A stretch of 64,000 nt of DNA from assembly GCA_932294295.1 (NCBI GenBank), contig OW028579.1, positions 3,105,285-3,169,284 of the forward strand. Direction: 5' to 3'. Position numbers and translations under genes: made by a program. The DNA is from Alitta virens (taxonomy: Eukaryota; Annelida; Polychaeta; Phyllodocida; Nereididae). How positions within the stretch are numbered: the stretch's first letter is position 1; each line of letters starts with the position of its first letter. Below, in pieces: positions 23,725-36,036 of this stretch. Under the pieces are notes generated by a model. It was not told where the DNA came from. It did no database searches and worked only from the letters and a program-made list of their open reading frames with translations.

Positions 23725-25576
23725 GTTGTTTACTATATCTAAATATAAAAATTGTCTGATAAACAAATATAATATACTCTGGCATGTCCCACGTGTCCCA
23801 ATTTTGCTCCTTACCTCCAATCAGATCATTTTATCGTATTACATGCGTAAGTTTGATATCCTTGAGAGACATTGTGGAAGTTTCTTGGCACTTATTTCAT
23901 TATATAGATATAGATAGAGTTTATTTTTCCCTCATCAATACAATCATTTACAAATAACAAATAAATTTGACATAACTACATAATAATATTATAATAATGA
24001 CCTTATACTTTGTATAAGAGGGGGAATGCACCAATATTTTATTACCAAAAAAAAAAAAATAATAAATAAAGTGGTTTCCATGACATAAGAGCATTAAGAA
24101 CTACTCAACCTCCTCGTGGTTCAGCTAAATTTAGATTGACCTACAATTTATAAAATAAAATTCTGACAGATCATTGGTCCAGAATATGTAATATACATGA
24201 AGTAATTTTGTGTGATAAACAGACCTACAGTATACATATATATCACAATTCTGGTACTCTTTTAGTTTGGTCATTAATATCACACAAATATCTCACAATT
24301 AAAGCCAGTAAAAGTTACTTAAAATGTGTTATAGTGAACTTCTACTGGAAAACTCTGCAGTCTTTCAATCCCAATACTAATCAGTCCTCTCAGCCTGAAG
24401 CTAAATGGAAAATAAGGAGCAAATTTTTGTCGCAGTCACCAGCTAATCAGGATGCAATCAAGGGCTGCCTGTGTGGAGTAGTTGGGAATAAGTCTCTTCC
24501 AGGAACTAATGCTTTAGTTTGGTTATGAAAATCACGTAGCTCTGCTACCAATGTCCTGCTAGAGCTGGATTTGCCAGTTTGGTCACTGATCCCTGATGAG
24601 TTAATTGCTGGGCAAGTTGTTTTATCGATTATTTTCAGGTTGACATTCTTTGTAATTGTAACGATGTTATTGTTGAATATTTGAAGCTGCAGCATTTACA
24701 GAAATGTATAGCTTATAGCCTAATGGACTGGATTTTCTGTGCATGTCAAATTGTGAAAATATTTAGGACTTTTCATGCAATTAGCAGGTGGCTTGTCTAC
24801 TCCGCTACTTACGAAATCTTGACATTTTAAACAATTTCTACCGCGAGTCCATTAAATGTAAAATTTTCAGCCGTTGTATATTAGCATGAAAAGTAAAGAA
24901 TTTACCCACGACTTATATATTAATGTGACATAAGTGAATTTATTGTAGCTTCGTAGACTCATCTTTCTGCCACTGGTTCTTCTGAAGCTAATTGTTCCAA
25001 AAAAGACTACGAAATTCTCTTATTGGTTGAAATCAAGTTTGGCTCTATATGGAGTATATGTTATTTCAAAAAATTTAATTAAAATGCTCATCCTAGACTT
25101 TTCGCTGCTTCCTTAGCCAGACATTTCATTGCAAAAGCAAGTTGCCAGACTCACAAATGGTTACATCTAGCATACCAAACTTTATTACAGCACCTTGGTC
25201 ATATCAATGGACATTAAGAAAAACCTCTTGCAGAAAATACAAGCCACTCATGTCTTGATGGGGCAGTAACTCAGGGGTTTATAACTTGCACCCCTTTTGA
25301 TGTTTTGCTGGATGACAGCCGTTGCATTTTATGAGTGGTGACCCCCATGCCATGAATTGTTACTAGGCATGCCATGAAACAAGGGGCCAGTGGCTAAGCA
25401 GGATTTGTAAGGTCCAAATTGATGATTAGATCTGACCCCTAGCCCCTTATGCCATATTTGTAACTCCTAATATCCCATTGCCAATTGTTATGCCCCAAAG
25501 CCCCCTTGACTTACACTGTGGCTCTATATAAAATGCTTTGCTGTAGGCATTTGCATGCCCAGTTGGTATCACTGTA
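23725..25576. other. No gene recognised
   Basis: AT-rich DNA. A segment at about 23905-24000 (TAGAGTTTATTTTTCCCTC) may be a reversed LINE 3' end. The open frames are not family-like. Confidence 0.4.
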
Positions 25577-25584
25577 ATTCTGGT

Positions 25585-25953
25585 CAGGGGCGTCGATTCA
25601 GGGGGGGGGGGGGATGTGGGGGATATATACCCCCCCCCCCACGTTTTGAGAAGGGGTGGATGATCAATGCAATCACCCCCCCCCCCCCCTCCGCTGAAAT
25701 TCACAAATGAAAATACCCTTTTTCACACAAGTTTGTTTCGGAACATTTGTGCATTGGTACAGTTTTACACTTGATATCAGTGATCAAAAAATCGGTATTA
25801 AGTTTATCGTTTGTCATCAATGATCCACCATTAATTTACCTTTTGGCCAGTGTCGACGGGTTAACTGCGTTCATTTGTAAAGCGAGGGAAAGTCACAGTG
25901 GGACAAAGTAGGCCTGCTTCCCCCCCACCCGTCAAGAGTAATCGACGCCCCTG
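25585..25953. mobile_element. hAT-type non-autonomous element with 8-bp target duplication
   Basis: The 14-bp inverted ends CAGGGGCGTCGATT / AATCGACGCCCCTG bound 369 bp, flanked by perfect 8-bp repeats ATTCTGGT (25577-25584, 25954-25961). An 8-bp target and CAGGG-type ends are the hAT signature. There is no transposase. Confidence 0.88.
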
Positions 25954-26175
25954 ATTCTGGTGTCACTATTGTAGTGGTCCACCTACATGTCAGCCATACC
26001 AAATGGTACCAAAGACAAAGCTGGTTTGCTGCCTGCCATATAAATGGACATCATTCAGAACAGAATAACCAAAAGGTACCGCAGAAACCTGGCCAGGGTA
26101 TAACTCTAATTGATAACATTGATTTCATTCGGGTGAGGCATAGGCAAGGCTTCGAATTATTAAAAAATATATCAG

Positions 26176-26330
26176 TACATGGCCAATTGTGCCACGTACG
26201 TTTTCCATGCGTTTATCCAAACGCATGTAAAACGCATGGTTTTTGCCTCATTATAATAAGCTAAAAACCATGCGTTTTCCATGCGTTTATCCTTCTCATG
26301 GAAAATGCACGTGGCACATTTGGCCATGTA
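26176..26330. mobile_element. Palindromic MITE family A, copy 4
   Basis: Starts TACATGGCCAATTGTGCCAC and ends GTGGCACATTTGGCCATGTA. It is the clearest full-length copy, with a central TTATAAT spacer. Confidence 0.85.
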
Positions 26331-27385
26331 CAACAAATAAATATATAAGCAATTACATTTAAATGGCCTGTCACTTTGCTTCGAGTCTTGCATTTGATTT
26401 CAGGCCAGGCCAAGGTGCTGCTGTTGAATCGGACCTTTATATCTTTGTGTGGTCAATAAACTAAGTGAGGTAGCTTTAACATGTCATCATTATATTAGAT
26501 TCTCACCGCCAGTAATTTTAGCTGTACTATATCACTTGGCAGGATAATGAAAATTAAACAATTAATTGACAGGCATTTACGTTTCCGTCTTATCAAAAAT
26601 ATTGAGGGTATGGCACCTTATTGTTGGGTCACTCTGAAAGATAGATTCACTAACCTTATAATCAATAATATTAGTAAATCGATTAATTTAGTGGCTAATA
26701 GGCATTTTGCTGTATATAGACCCCATGGATATTAACAACAGCAAAATAGCGAATGGAATATAGTGACACCGGATATATGAGAAATATCTAAGCGGAGTTC
26801 GCCCTACGGTGTAGCAGATTCGCATGGCTAGAATAAATGATTGCTCATTTTGGGCAATTTGGGCATGTCTGGAAAATATATGGAGAATTTGCAAATTTCA
26901 TGGGACATAGGGAGAGAACACTGATTGCCTCCCATACCATGCATTGTGGCATTCTTTCAGACCACGTGATAGAACAGTAGAGAATGGTAACATCGCTTCC
27001 TTTTTCCATTGTTTGCACGTTTTGTCTTTAGTTTATCACATCTTAAAAAAACCTTCTTGAATCTAAATTTACCCATGAGAATGATATATCCCCAACAGTT
27101 TGTATCAATATGCATTGGGACACACATATTTTTTAATGATCTGTAATAAAGTGTAGAATGTGCCAAGTCCTTTTGGGTGCAATCACTATAAAAAATCTAC
27201 ACTGATTTTAAAGATGAATTTAAAAGCTTATTTGGATTGTGGAATTATTTAGCAGAAAACTTTAGTTAAGCTTCAATGCTGCTTATCCAATGGAAGTTTT
27301 TCATGATAATTCTAAATTGTGGCCATTACTATAGGAAATGCTTCAACGAATCAACAACGGGAGCATAACGAAGTATCATAATGTA
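26331..27385. other. No gene recognised
   Basis: AT-rich. A 62-codon open frame at 26547-26735 is not family-like. No repeat structure was found. Confidence 0.35.
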
Positions 27386-27740
27386 CCTGTGCATGTACAC
27401 TAAATATGGTCGACTGCCTATTCCTGGCTGTCCACTGCTAGCTTATATAATAGTCAGCCCCTACACTAAAAAAATATAAACATTGGTAAATCTCAGAAAT
27501 TTGTCTAATATATCATAAATATGTATGTGCAATCGACATGCATCTTTTCAACAAAATATTACAAATATGCATAACACTCAACTTATGCACCAAATGGTGC
27601 TGCATGTACTTTTAGATCCGGCTTTCAGTAGCCAGCTATAGCCAGACAGTTCCGTTTATTGGCAGGTAGCATCGTATAGCAAAAGTTGTCTAGCTTTGTC
27701 TAGGTTCAATTTGACAGGCCGTTTTTAATTCAACTAACTG
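27386..27740 (+). mobile_element. MITE family C, copy 3
   Basis: Ends CAACTAACTG before TA. The interior matches 10767-11098 (AAATATGGTC, TATCATAAATATGTA, GGCAGGTAGCATCGTATAGC). The left terminus is degraded. Confidence 0.6.
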
Positions 27741-28769
27741 TAGTTACTAAGACATATTATCAAACAGATGCCCATAATGTGTGGTACAGTATAGATCCTT
27801 AGGTGCTATGTTAAGCTTAATATCCCCAGAGTCCCATGTTTCTCTAACAGCATCGTTAAATTGCACAGTCCCAAGCTCATTAAGTCATCAGTAGACCTAA
27901 GGGCAGATCAAGAACTTGTTTTGCATCTCACTGATAGCAAGTAAAATTCTTTTACAATTTAGTACGTTTACTTTATAAACCATATATTTGTAAATAAATA
28001 AATAAATATATATAGGCCTATGTAAACGCCTAAAACATAGCTATATTCTCTTTTGAAAATAACTGTTACAATATCAATATTTTGGTTCAGTAATTTATGT
28101 GACCATTGAAAATGTTCCATTACTTAATTCATAGTGTTTATCACATATCAATAAAACAATAAAAAAATATTTTGATATTTTCTTGCATGTACCCACAAAA
28201 CTTACTACTTCTCGTGACTCACTGACTACAAGTCAGCACTATTTGCCTCTGCAACCCTACATTCCCTACATTGTTACTCCATCAGTCTGAGCTGTAAACA
28301 AGTGATTTCACACTCATCACTCCATCTCTCAGTAGATTTCGGTATTGTGTGCATCAGGCCAGGCATAAAATTGTGCTGAGGGCAAAGGAAATTATGCTTG
28401 AGCACTTCCAGATTTGTGAACATGTTTTACGAATGAGATCAAATCATGTTTTTGCATCTCAAAGACAGCAAAATCCCCTTGATGTAAGAGTAAAATCAAA
28501 ACCACTAGACTTGATCTTCTGCAACAGTGATTTCCTTCACAGTTCTTTGTATTGTATTTTATGACATCGATGTTACTATCTGATGTCTGAGGCTTATACA
28601 GCTGCTGCCACAGGCAGAGGTTTTCTTGAAAGAGTGTGTTTGCCCTAAGACTACATCTCTATGTATTTTCATTTTGCCATTAATGTCAAATAAATATTTT
28701 TCTCTCTTAAAACACGTCTCTCTCTCTCTCCAAGAAAGCCAAATATCTGTCTATATTTACCACAATTTA
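27741..28769. other. No gene recognised
   Basis: AT-rich; a CT run near 28716. No supported coding frame. Confidence 0.4.
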
Positions 28770-29506
28770 TAAAGAACTTCACTTATACTAAGCCATTATA
28801 AAAAGAACTTCGCTGATAATAAGCCATTATATTAAGAACTTCACTGATAATATGCCATTATATAAAGAACTTCACTGATAATAAGCCATTATATAAAGAA
28901 CTTCACTTATAATAAGCCATTATATAAAGAACTGTACTGATAATAAGCCACTATATAAAGAACTTCACTGATAATAAGCCATTATATAAAGAACTTCACT
29001 GAAAATAAGCCATTATATAAAGAACTTCACTGAAAATAAGCCATTATATAAAGAACTGTACTGATAATAAGCCATTATAAAAAGAACTTCACTTATAATT
29101 AGCCATTATATAAAGAACTTCACTGATAATAAGCCATTATATAAAGAACTTCACTTATAATTAGCCATTATATAAAGAACTTCACTGATAATAAGCCATT
29201 ATATTAAGAACTTCACTGATAATAGGCCATTATATAAAGAACTGTACTGATAATAAGCCACTATATAAAGAACTTCACTGATAATAAGCCATTATATAAA
29301 GAACTTCACTGAAAATAAGCCATTATATAAAGAACTTCACTTATAATAAGCCATTATATAAAGAACTGTACTGATAATGAGCCATTATATAAAGAACTTC
29401 GCTGATAATAAGCCATTATATAAAGAACTTCACTGAAAATAAGCCATTATATAAAGAACTTCACTGATAATGAGCCATTATATAAAGAACTTCACTTATA
29501 ATAAGC
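28770..29506. repeat. 31-bp minisatellite (AAGAACTTCACTGATAATAA type)
   Basis: About 24 units joining AAGAACTTCACTGATAATAA to GCCATTATATA. The variants (CTGTACTG, TTATAATTAG, GAAAATAAG) recur in ordered blocks, suggesting expansion by multi-unit duplications. Confidence 0.95.
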
Positions 29507-29849
29507 AAACCTGTGTTGGGCATAGAGATAACTCTGTCTAATATTAAATTCAACATATTATTGCGACTAAATTACATGAAACAGAAGTGCTACAGTTCAT
29601 CTGATTGTACTTATCAACACTCTACACGATTTTAAATTTATTGAAACAAATTAATGTGCAGGTGTTTGTATCTATTCATGTTTCATTCGTATATGTAGCT
29701 TTCTGTACCCAAAGGGAACGATTTTATTCTCAGAAAACCCGACTCTGTCTGATATGAAATTAAATTCTGTCATGACTTGACATATTGGATTCTAAATCAT
29801 ATTCTAAATCCAATTGATTTCAATAATAAGAAACATGACATATATTATA
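29507..29849. other. No gene recognised
   Basis: AT-rich spacer between two repeat arrays. Confidence 0.4.
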
Positions 29850-30060
29850 GATAGATAGATAGATAGATGGATAGATGGATAGATGGATAGATGGATAGAT
29901 AGACAGATGGATAGATAGATACATACATAGACAGACGGATAGACATATAGATAGATAGATAGATAGAAAGATAGATAGATAGATAAATAGATAGATAGAT
30001 GGATAGACAGATAGATAGATGGATGGACAAATAGATAGAAAGGTAGATAGATAGATAGAT
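29850..30060. repeat. (GATA)n/(GATG)n microsatellite
   Basis: About 210 bp of imperfect GATA, with GATG and GACA variants, joined directly to repeat family F. It probably grew from that element's TATC tail. Confidence 0.9.
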
Positions 30061-30255
30061 ATGGGAAGTTCAGCCCTCTAAAGCAAGTTCTTGCTGCTAT
30101 CGAGGGTTGATTGATAAGGTGAGAGAGGAGCAGTCCACCCATGTTACTCATCTACCCCATGGGTGGGATCTTTTACTCGCCTCAGCATTGACACCAAGTA
30201 CGAGGGACCGCCAATTTAAAGTCTCATCCGAACGACACCCAGCTGGGATGATGCT
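30061..30255 (-). repeat. Dispersed repeat family F, longest copy
   Basis: Read on the minus strand: CAGCTGGGTGTCGTTCGGAT, GAGACTTTAAA, GGTCCCTCGTACTTGG, GAGTAAAAGATCCCACCCAT, CAACCCTCGATAGCAGCAAG, then TATC repeats. The layout resembles the 3' module shared by CR1/L2-type LINEs and their SINEs (inference). Confidence 0.6.
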
Positions 30256-31109
30256 CATATATATATATATATATATATATCAGCTATGGTTCCTTTACCC
30301 ACATAAGCAATGGTCTTCCCCCCCCCCCCACCTCAACTACACATACAACAACAAGTCGACTGACAGGTTATTGAGGCATGATGTGTATAGCAAGGCTCAT
30401 CTGTGCTTATTAATCTCATCAGCCAAATCATTAGCTCAGCATTAACAAGAGCTGAGTTAATTTCCTCTCCGTGTATCTGTCATGAATGCGTTAATTTCAC
30501 CTGCGTCATGTGTAGCATATCGGTCAGTGTCGGAACTCAGAATCATTTTATTCACATTACATATACATGCATTTAGTTGTGCAGATATCATTACGACACA
30601 CATGGTGCACGAACATGACATATCTATGTAATAAGGGTGACACCTCCCAAGATAAATATATATCGCTACTGAGGTGCCACCCATGATTTCAGAAGACCCC
30701 CTTCCAATCCATTCAGTTGAGAGCATTGTCAAAAAAAAAATAAATAAATAAAACATGTATAATTTAGAGACATATTTTGTTGATAGCACAGAGCTACATT
30801 TGAAATGCTATTTATGATATATGATAATCAAATGGCATGATATTAAGGCTGCACGATACATAGTTTGGTAAGAATAACTTATTTTTGTGTTTCCCTTAAT
30901 TGGTAATATCATTGCAGTACACTACATTGTCATATATGTGATTTTCTGGTATGTTGTGTTATGTAATGGCTGGGTATGTCATGTTATGTTATGTTATGTT
31001 AGGGCATGGTGTGTGTTGTGATTTATGTTATGTGGCATGCTTTTTATACGATTAGTTATTGCATGTCATAGTTTGGTGTGTTATGTTATGGAATGTTATA
31101 CCGTGACAT
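30256..31109. other. No gene; short simple repeats
   Basis: An (AT)n run at about 30259-30280, a C run near 30310, and loose TGTTATG repeats at 30955-31100. No coding frame is supported. Confidence 0.45.
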
Positions 31110-31680
31110 TTCCCGCCATTTTCGCCAGGTAATTCTGTCAACGCCCACCAGGGGCGCTGCAATCACTCCACCAGCGGGCTGCATTGTGGGCTACGTCCTT
31201 GATTCACGGGGGTTCCCCAAATGGGAACTAGAATGGACGAGCAAGTGAGGAAACGAGTTGTATCGGACAAAACTAAGTTGGAATGAGTCAATAACACAGA
31301 AATGTAGCGTTTGAATGACTTATCTGGAGAGGTGGGAGCCTTGAAGTGGTCAATGAGGCAGCTTGTGGAAAAACGGCAACCCTGCTGACTGGGCTACCCC
31401 CATTACGGGGATTCCCTTGATGACGTCATACGGACGTCTCGGGCAATGGCGAGAGCTGGGACAAAGTGGAGGGCAAAACGGGGGTATGAAATGGCTGTGC
31501 ATAGGATAATGGAGCCACGAAACACGCTGAATAGCAATAGGAGCATGTAAAAGGGTAATATGTTGGGTTAAACCACGGGATGTAGCGGAAGACACCATGT
31601 AAGTTGTGTTATCACAGATCATACAGTTTTCCCCAAAGGCGACGTCATCTCGCGAGATCGGTGTAATAACAAAACCTCTG
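31110..31680. promoter_or_regulatory. GC/CpG-richer block with TCTCGCGAGA and CRE-like sites
   Basis: Clearly richer in GC and CpG than its AT-rich surroundings. It carries CCGCCATTTTCGCC near 31114, a GATGACGTCAT site near 31419, and GACGTCAT directly followed by the palindrome TCTCGCGAGA at 31641-31657. These motifs occur in CpG-island promoters of animals (knowledge). No gene start was recognised, so promoter function is inference. Confidence 0.35.
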
Positions 31681-32321
31681 CTCCTCTGGGGGCAGAGCTA
31701 ATTATATGTCTAGCAGAAATCCTGATTGGCTGAGAGCTGTGCAATATTTTCCTATGTTGGATGGCTATATTGCACGGTACATTTTAGGTGGCGGAGTTGG
31801 TCTTTTTTAAGTATAAACAAGTCATTACACCTTCCTTAAATGAATGAAGGTCAATTACACTGTCACAATAACAAATTTATTAAATTTGCTCTAAAATTTA
31901 AACAACCTCTTTCACTAAAATAATGTACGTTTTGTCAATTGTAATTATTACCCTTTTTTAAGGCTCAAAACTGTTTCGGGTTTCCATAATAACCAAATAA
32001 TTATAGAAAATAATGAATGGAAAAAATGATCAAGTAAAATAGGCCCTTCATTTTTCTGCCAAATTAATATATATTGTACCAAACACAGTCCCTTTAATTA
32101 TTTAAATAGAAAGGCCATATTATATAACAATTACTGCACCGAGTCTCGTGCAATATGAAATTGATATTGCACTCGGCTTCACATTTTGCTATCATATAAA
32201 CATCGATATTGTACCGAACTAATAGTTTAACTTCTTCAACACAAAATTAAACCGAAGAAGAATAATACATCAGTAGAAATCTTAGATTTTATTTTAGTTA
32301 CTGTCCTTTTTCACAAAAATC
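31681..32321. other. AT-rich stretch with short hairpin
   Basis: The arms GTGCAATAT and ATATTGCAC lie about 7 bp apart at 32151-32177. GTGCAATATTTT and ATATTGCACGG also recur at 31739-31777, so this may be a decayed palindromic MITE. No gene. Confidence 0.4.
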
Positions 32322-32335
32322 ATTAAATATCAATG

Positions 32336-32526
32336 GTGGTGGTGGTGGTGGATTAAGGCTTTACGTCCTGTATTTCTGCACCTGATGGGCTAATTAGGAC
32401 AGGTAGGGACCATGGCAATGAGACGAAGGATGAAACAGCCATCCAACTTAGGCTCGACCGGGAATTGAACCCCGGGACCCAGTGGTTGGAAGCCCAGTGC
32501 GCTACCACTGAGCTAGGCCTTACCCC
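32336..32526 (-). mobile_element. tRNA-derived SINE, copy 7 (minus)
   Basis: Flanked by ATTAAATATCAATG (32322-32335) and ATTATATATCAATG (32527-32540), one mismatch. GGT-rich tail on the plus strand. Confidence 0.9.
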
Positions 32527-32540
32527 ATTATATATCAATG

Positions 32541-34108
32541 AGATTCATCTCTGTGGGCGGCTAGCCACCATTATCATGAGGAGTCAGATAATTAGAGGTT
32601 TCCAAGATTAATTTGAAATGAGGTTTTCACATGTTGGAACTTGTTAAGCTTAATTGCCATGAATTAGATGGGAAATCAAGAGCTCTCTATCCCTAGATTG
32701 GCCATATTCTCATTATCTTTGCTCATTCGGAATTCTTTTCCAATTAAAGGCCTTATTGCTGATGGCAATTTACACATATTGAAGCCATCCTGGCCAATAA
32801 AAGACCCCGAGTGTTTTTCTCTGATAAAACTTGCTGGAAAATAAACCCACTTTTTGGAAAAGAATCGACACTGTAAATCGAGTGACTGTGTAGTTGATAG
32901 GAGTACTTGGAGGTGATTTATAATGCTTGTTTGTTCATTTTATGACAAAGAAAAATGCTGATGTTACTATTTAATCTCAGTCAATGCCAAATGCAGATCG
33001 CTGATTGGATGAGAGCTGTCAGATATATAATTAAATACTAAGTTTAGCCACGCTCTCTCCACTGATATTTTCTGTATTACTAAAATGACGTCATCCAGTG
33101 TTCACGATCAGCCCTCATATTTAGCTTGTTCGCCAAAAAGCAATCTTTTTGGAGTGACTTGGCTATACATTTTCGCCTATATCTCGGCAATGGATGGGAC
33201 TACAGACAAAAACTTGGTATCTAATTGTTCCAAATTGAATAAGAATTGCTCAATCATATTTCTAGGATTCTTAGGAGCCGAGCAAATAATTATTATTTAC
33301 AGCGCTGTTTGACCGCGCTTTTCACTGTGGATCCAACACAGCTCGAAAATGATCACAAATATGTGTTTTCTTAAGGTGTTTGGAAAAAACAGCGGATAAA
33401 ATCGTTACTATATGTTGATATTATGAGAATACAGGAATTTATGGTCATATTTCATGAAGCCGAAGGCTAAGCGAAATATGACAACTTCGTGGAATAAATT
33501 CCTGTATTAATAAACATGTGATAACATATAATATTTTAGCATATGATCTGTATCAATATAATTATCTTAATATATATATATATATATTGTTTGTAAACAT
33601 TTTGATATAATGTTATATTCAATTTTTTAGTTGGCAAATGCGTTCAAGTGATTGATATAAAATTTTCATACATACTGATATGAAAACAGTTGAGTGTAAT
33701 GTGATTTTTGGTATAAAATCTAATAAGAAAAATATTTTAAGGAAAGCTGTTTTTTTACCAGGTAAATTATTGATCTGGAAGTCCCAGAATAAGTGAAGGA
33801 CTTCACTCCATGTTCATGAATGCTCGTAGTTTTTTTACCTACAGACACATTTTTATTAAATGATAAGAAAAAATTCAAGGATATATTTATAAAAACATTG
33901 CAGCAACGGCATGTTTCAAAAACATTGCACCAAACTATGTTGAGTCGAGCCATACAAAATCGTTCAATCAACACCCCAACTGATTTATCAATTCATTAAA
34001 TCCATCTTCTATCAATCAATCACCCAATCAGGGAAGGATGCACCCATTCCTGTAGACATTCATTCATTAACCCATTCATTCATTCATTCATGTTTCACAT
34101 CACCTTAC
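32541..34108. other. No gene; one small fold-back
   Basis: No supported coding frame. The fold-back at 33428-33508 is listed separately. CATTCATT repeats near 34074-34091. Confidence 0.4.
33428..33508. repeat. 81-bp fold-back
   Basis: The arms AATACAGGAATTTAT and ATAAATTCCTGTATT are exact inverses. TCATATTTC/GAAATATGA lie inside them around a GAAGCCGAAGGC centre. It may be a tiny MITE. Confidence 0.6.
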
Positions 34109-34122
34109 GAATTGCAACATGT

Positions 34123-34316
34123 GTGTGTGTGTGTGTGTGATTAGGGCTTTATGTCCTGTATTTCTGCACCAGTTGGGCTAATTAGGACAGGCAGAGACCA
34201 TGGCAATGAGACGAAGGAGGAAACAGCCATCCAACTTAGGCTCGACCGGGAATCGAACCCGGGACCCAGCGGTTGGTAGCCCAGAGCGCTACCTCTGAGC
34301 TAGGCCCCCACCCCCT
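34123..34316 (-). mobile_element. tRNA-derived SINE, copy 8 (minus)
   Basis: Flanked by GAATTGCAACATGT (34109-34122) and GAATTGCAACACGT (34317-34330), one mismatch. A (GT)n run on the plus strand is its tail. The tRNA head is well kept. Confidence 0.9.
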
Positions 34317-34684
34317 GAATTGCAACACGTAACTACATGTAGAAAGGTGTAGGCAACATGTCCAAAAATAGCATGCAGGACTACTGTTTGGAGGGGGGGG
34401 GGTTCTTATTAATAACAGACTGCAGTCATTATCAGTTTTCCAGGAATGATAGGAAATTGTAGGAATTGCCTGGCAAGATTACATATGCAGCTAATCCAAA
34501 CATATCTGCCATTGCCAGGCAATTTGCTCATGACAAATCTGTCTGGAATGGCTTGCTTGGAAATATGTGGCTAATTACCAATTAAGCCGGCGTAATATGC
34601 CATCTGCTAATGTGAACATTTACTCTTGGAAGTTGCCAAGCAATTGAATTTGTGATAGGAATGAAAACAAATAATATTCTAAAG

Positions 34685-34837
34685 TACATGGCCAAATGTG
34701 CCAGTCGCGTTTTCCATGAGAAGGATAAACGCATGGAACGCATGGTTTTTGCCTAATTAACATGAGGTGAAAACCATGCGTTTTCCATGCGTTTATCCAA
34801 ACGCATGGAAAACGCACGTAGCACATTTGGCCATGTA
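34685..34837. mobile_element. Palindromic MITE family A, copy 5
   Basis: Starts TACATGGCCAAATGTGCCA and ends GTAGCACATTTGGCCATGTA. The arms carry small indels. Confidence 0.8.
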
Positions 34838-35284
34838 ATAAATTCTGTATATATATAGATCTATACGTAAAGAAATTAGTAAAAACGTGTAAATATATGA
34901 CTTCGATTTTATCAGTCTTTTAACCTATGGTTGGTTTCACCAAATGTTTAGCACACTAGGTTTCTGTATGTAGCACCAATTTAAGCGAAAAAAGTTTGAA
35001 TTATTGTTTGCTGAACTTTAACGAAAATAGCTCAGTAATCATCACATCGTGTATCGAGTTTCTATATTGAATAATACTGAATTACATGAGAGTTATTTAT
35101 TACCTTACATAAAATTTAGTTTCAACCATCATTATCATTATATCATCCTTTCTCCATATGATCTCTCCGAAACGATTGTGACCCTTATTGCTTTCTGTGG
35201 TAAAAAGCAAAATATTTACGAATTAATATTAAGCAAAAAATCTAACCACCAAAATCTGTCCCTTTGTATATCTGACTATTAATC
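34838..35284. other. No gene recognised
   Basis: A 77-codon open frame at 35049-35282 vaguely resembles the low-complexity tail of a retroelement polyprotein, but no motif supports it. Confidence 0.3.
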
Positions 35285-36036
35285 CTCTGTCTTAAACCTG
35301 AATGTCGGTCTTGAACCCGAATGTCTGTCTTGAACCATCCGAATGTCTGTCTTGAACCTAAATGTCTGATTGAACCTGAATGTCTGTCTTGAACCTAACT
35401 GTCTGTCTTGAACCTGAATGTCTGTCTTGAACCTGAATGTCTGTCTTGAACCTGAATGTCTGTCTTGAACCTTAATGTCTGTCTTGAACCCAAATGTCTG
35501 TCTTGAACCCGAATGTCTGTCTTAAACCTGAATGTCTGTCTTGAACCTGAATGTCTGTCTTGAACCTGAATGTCTGTCTTAAACCTGAATGTCTGTCTTG
35601 AACCTGAATGTCTGTCTTGAACCTGAATGTCTGTCTTGAACCTGAATAGCTGTCTTGAACCTGAATTTCTGCCTTGAACCCGAATGTCTGTCTTGAACCC
35701 GAATGTCTGTCTTGAACCCGAATGTCTGTCTTGAACCCGAATGTCTGTCTTGATCCCGAATGTCCGTCTTGAACCTGAATGTCTGTCTTGAACCTTAAAG
35801 TCTGTCTTGAACCTGAATGTCTGTCTTGAACCTTAAAGTCTGTCTTGAACCTGAATGTCTGTCTTGAACCCGAATGTCTGTCTTGAACCTTAAAGTCTGT
35901 CTTGAACCTGAATGTCTGTCTTGAACCTGAATGTCTGTCTTGAACCTGAATGTCTGTCTTGAACCTGAATGTCTGCCTTGAACCCGAATGTCTGTCTTGA
36001 ACCCGAATGTCTGTCTTGAACCCGAATGTCTGTCTT
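35285..36036. repeat. 19-bp minisatellite
   Basis: About 39 units of TGTCTGTCTTGAACCTGAA, with CCTGAA/CCCGAA/CCTTAAA variants in runs. Since 19 is not a multiple of three, the long minus-strand open frame across it is accidental. Confidence 0.95.

Noticed and set aside
31138..31156. CTCF-like site CCACCAGGGGCGCTG
   Set aside because: One base is missing from the G run compared with the usual core, so the two halves are out of register.
33085..33312. 75-codon plus-strand frame
   Set aside because: It begins at an ATG, but its composition and lack of motifs or splice sites do not support a gene.
12774..34316. Functional tRNA genes at the SINE heads
   Set aside because: The D arm is shortened, the acceptor ends do not pair well, and each head continues into the same SINE body.
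34490..34570. Minus-strand Leu-Ala-Met-Ala-Asp word as the missing TM2 exon of the receptor
   Set aside because: A stop codon lies three codons before the word and the following residues are not TM2-like; coincidence.
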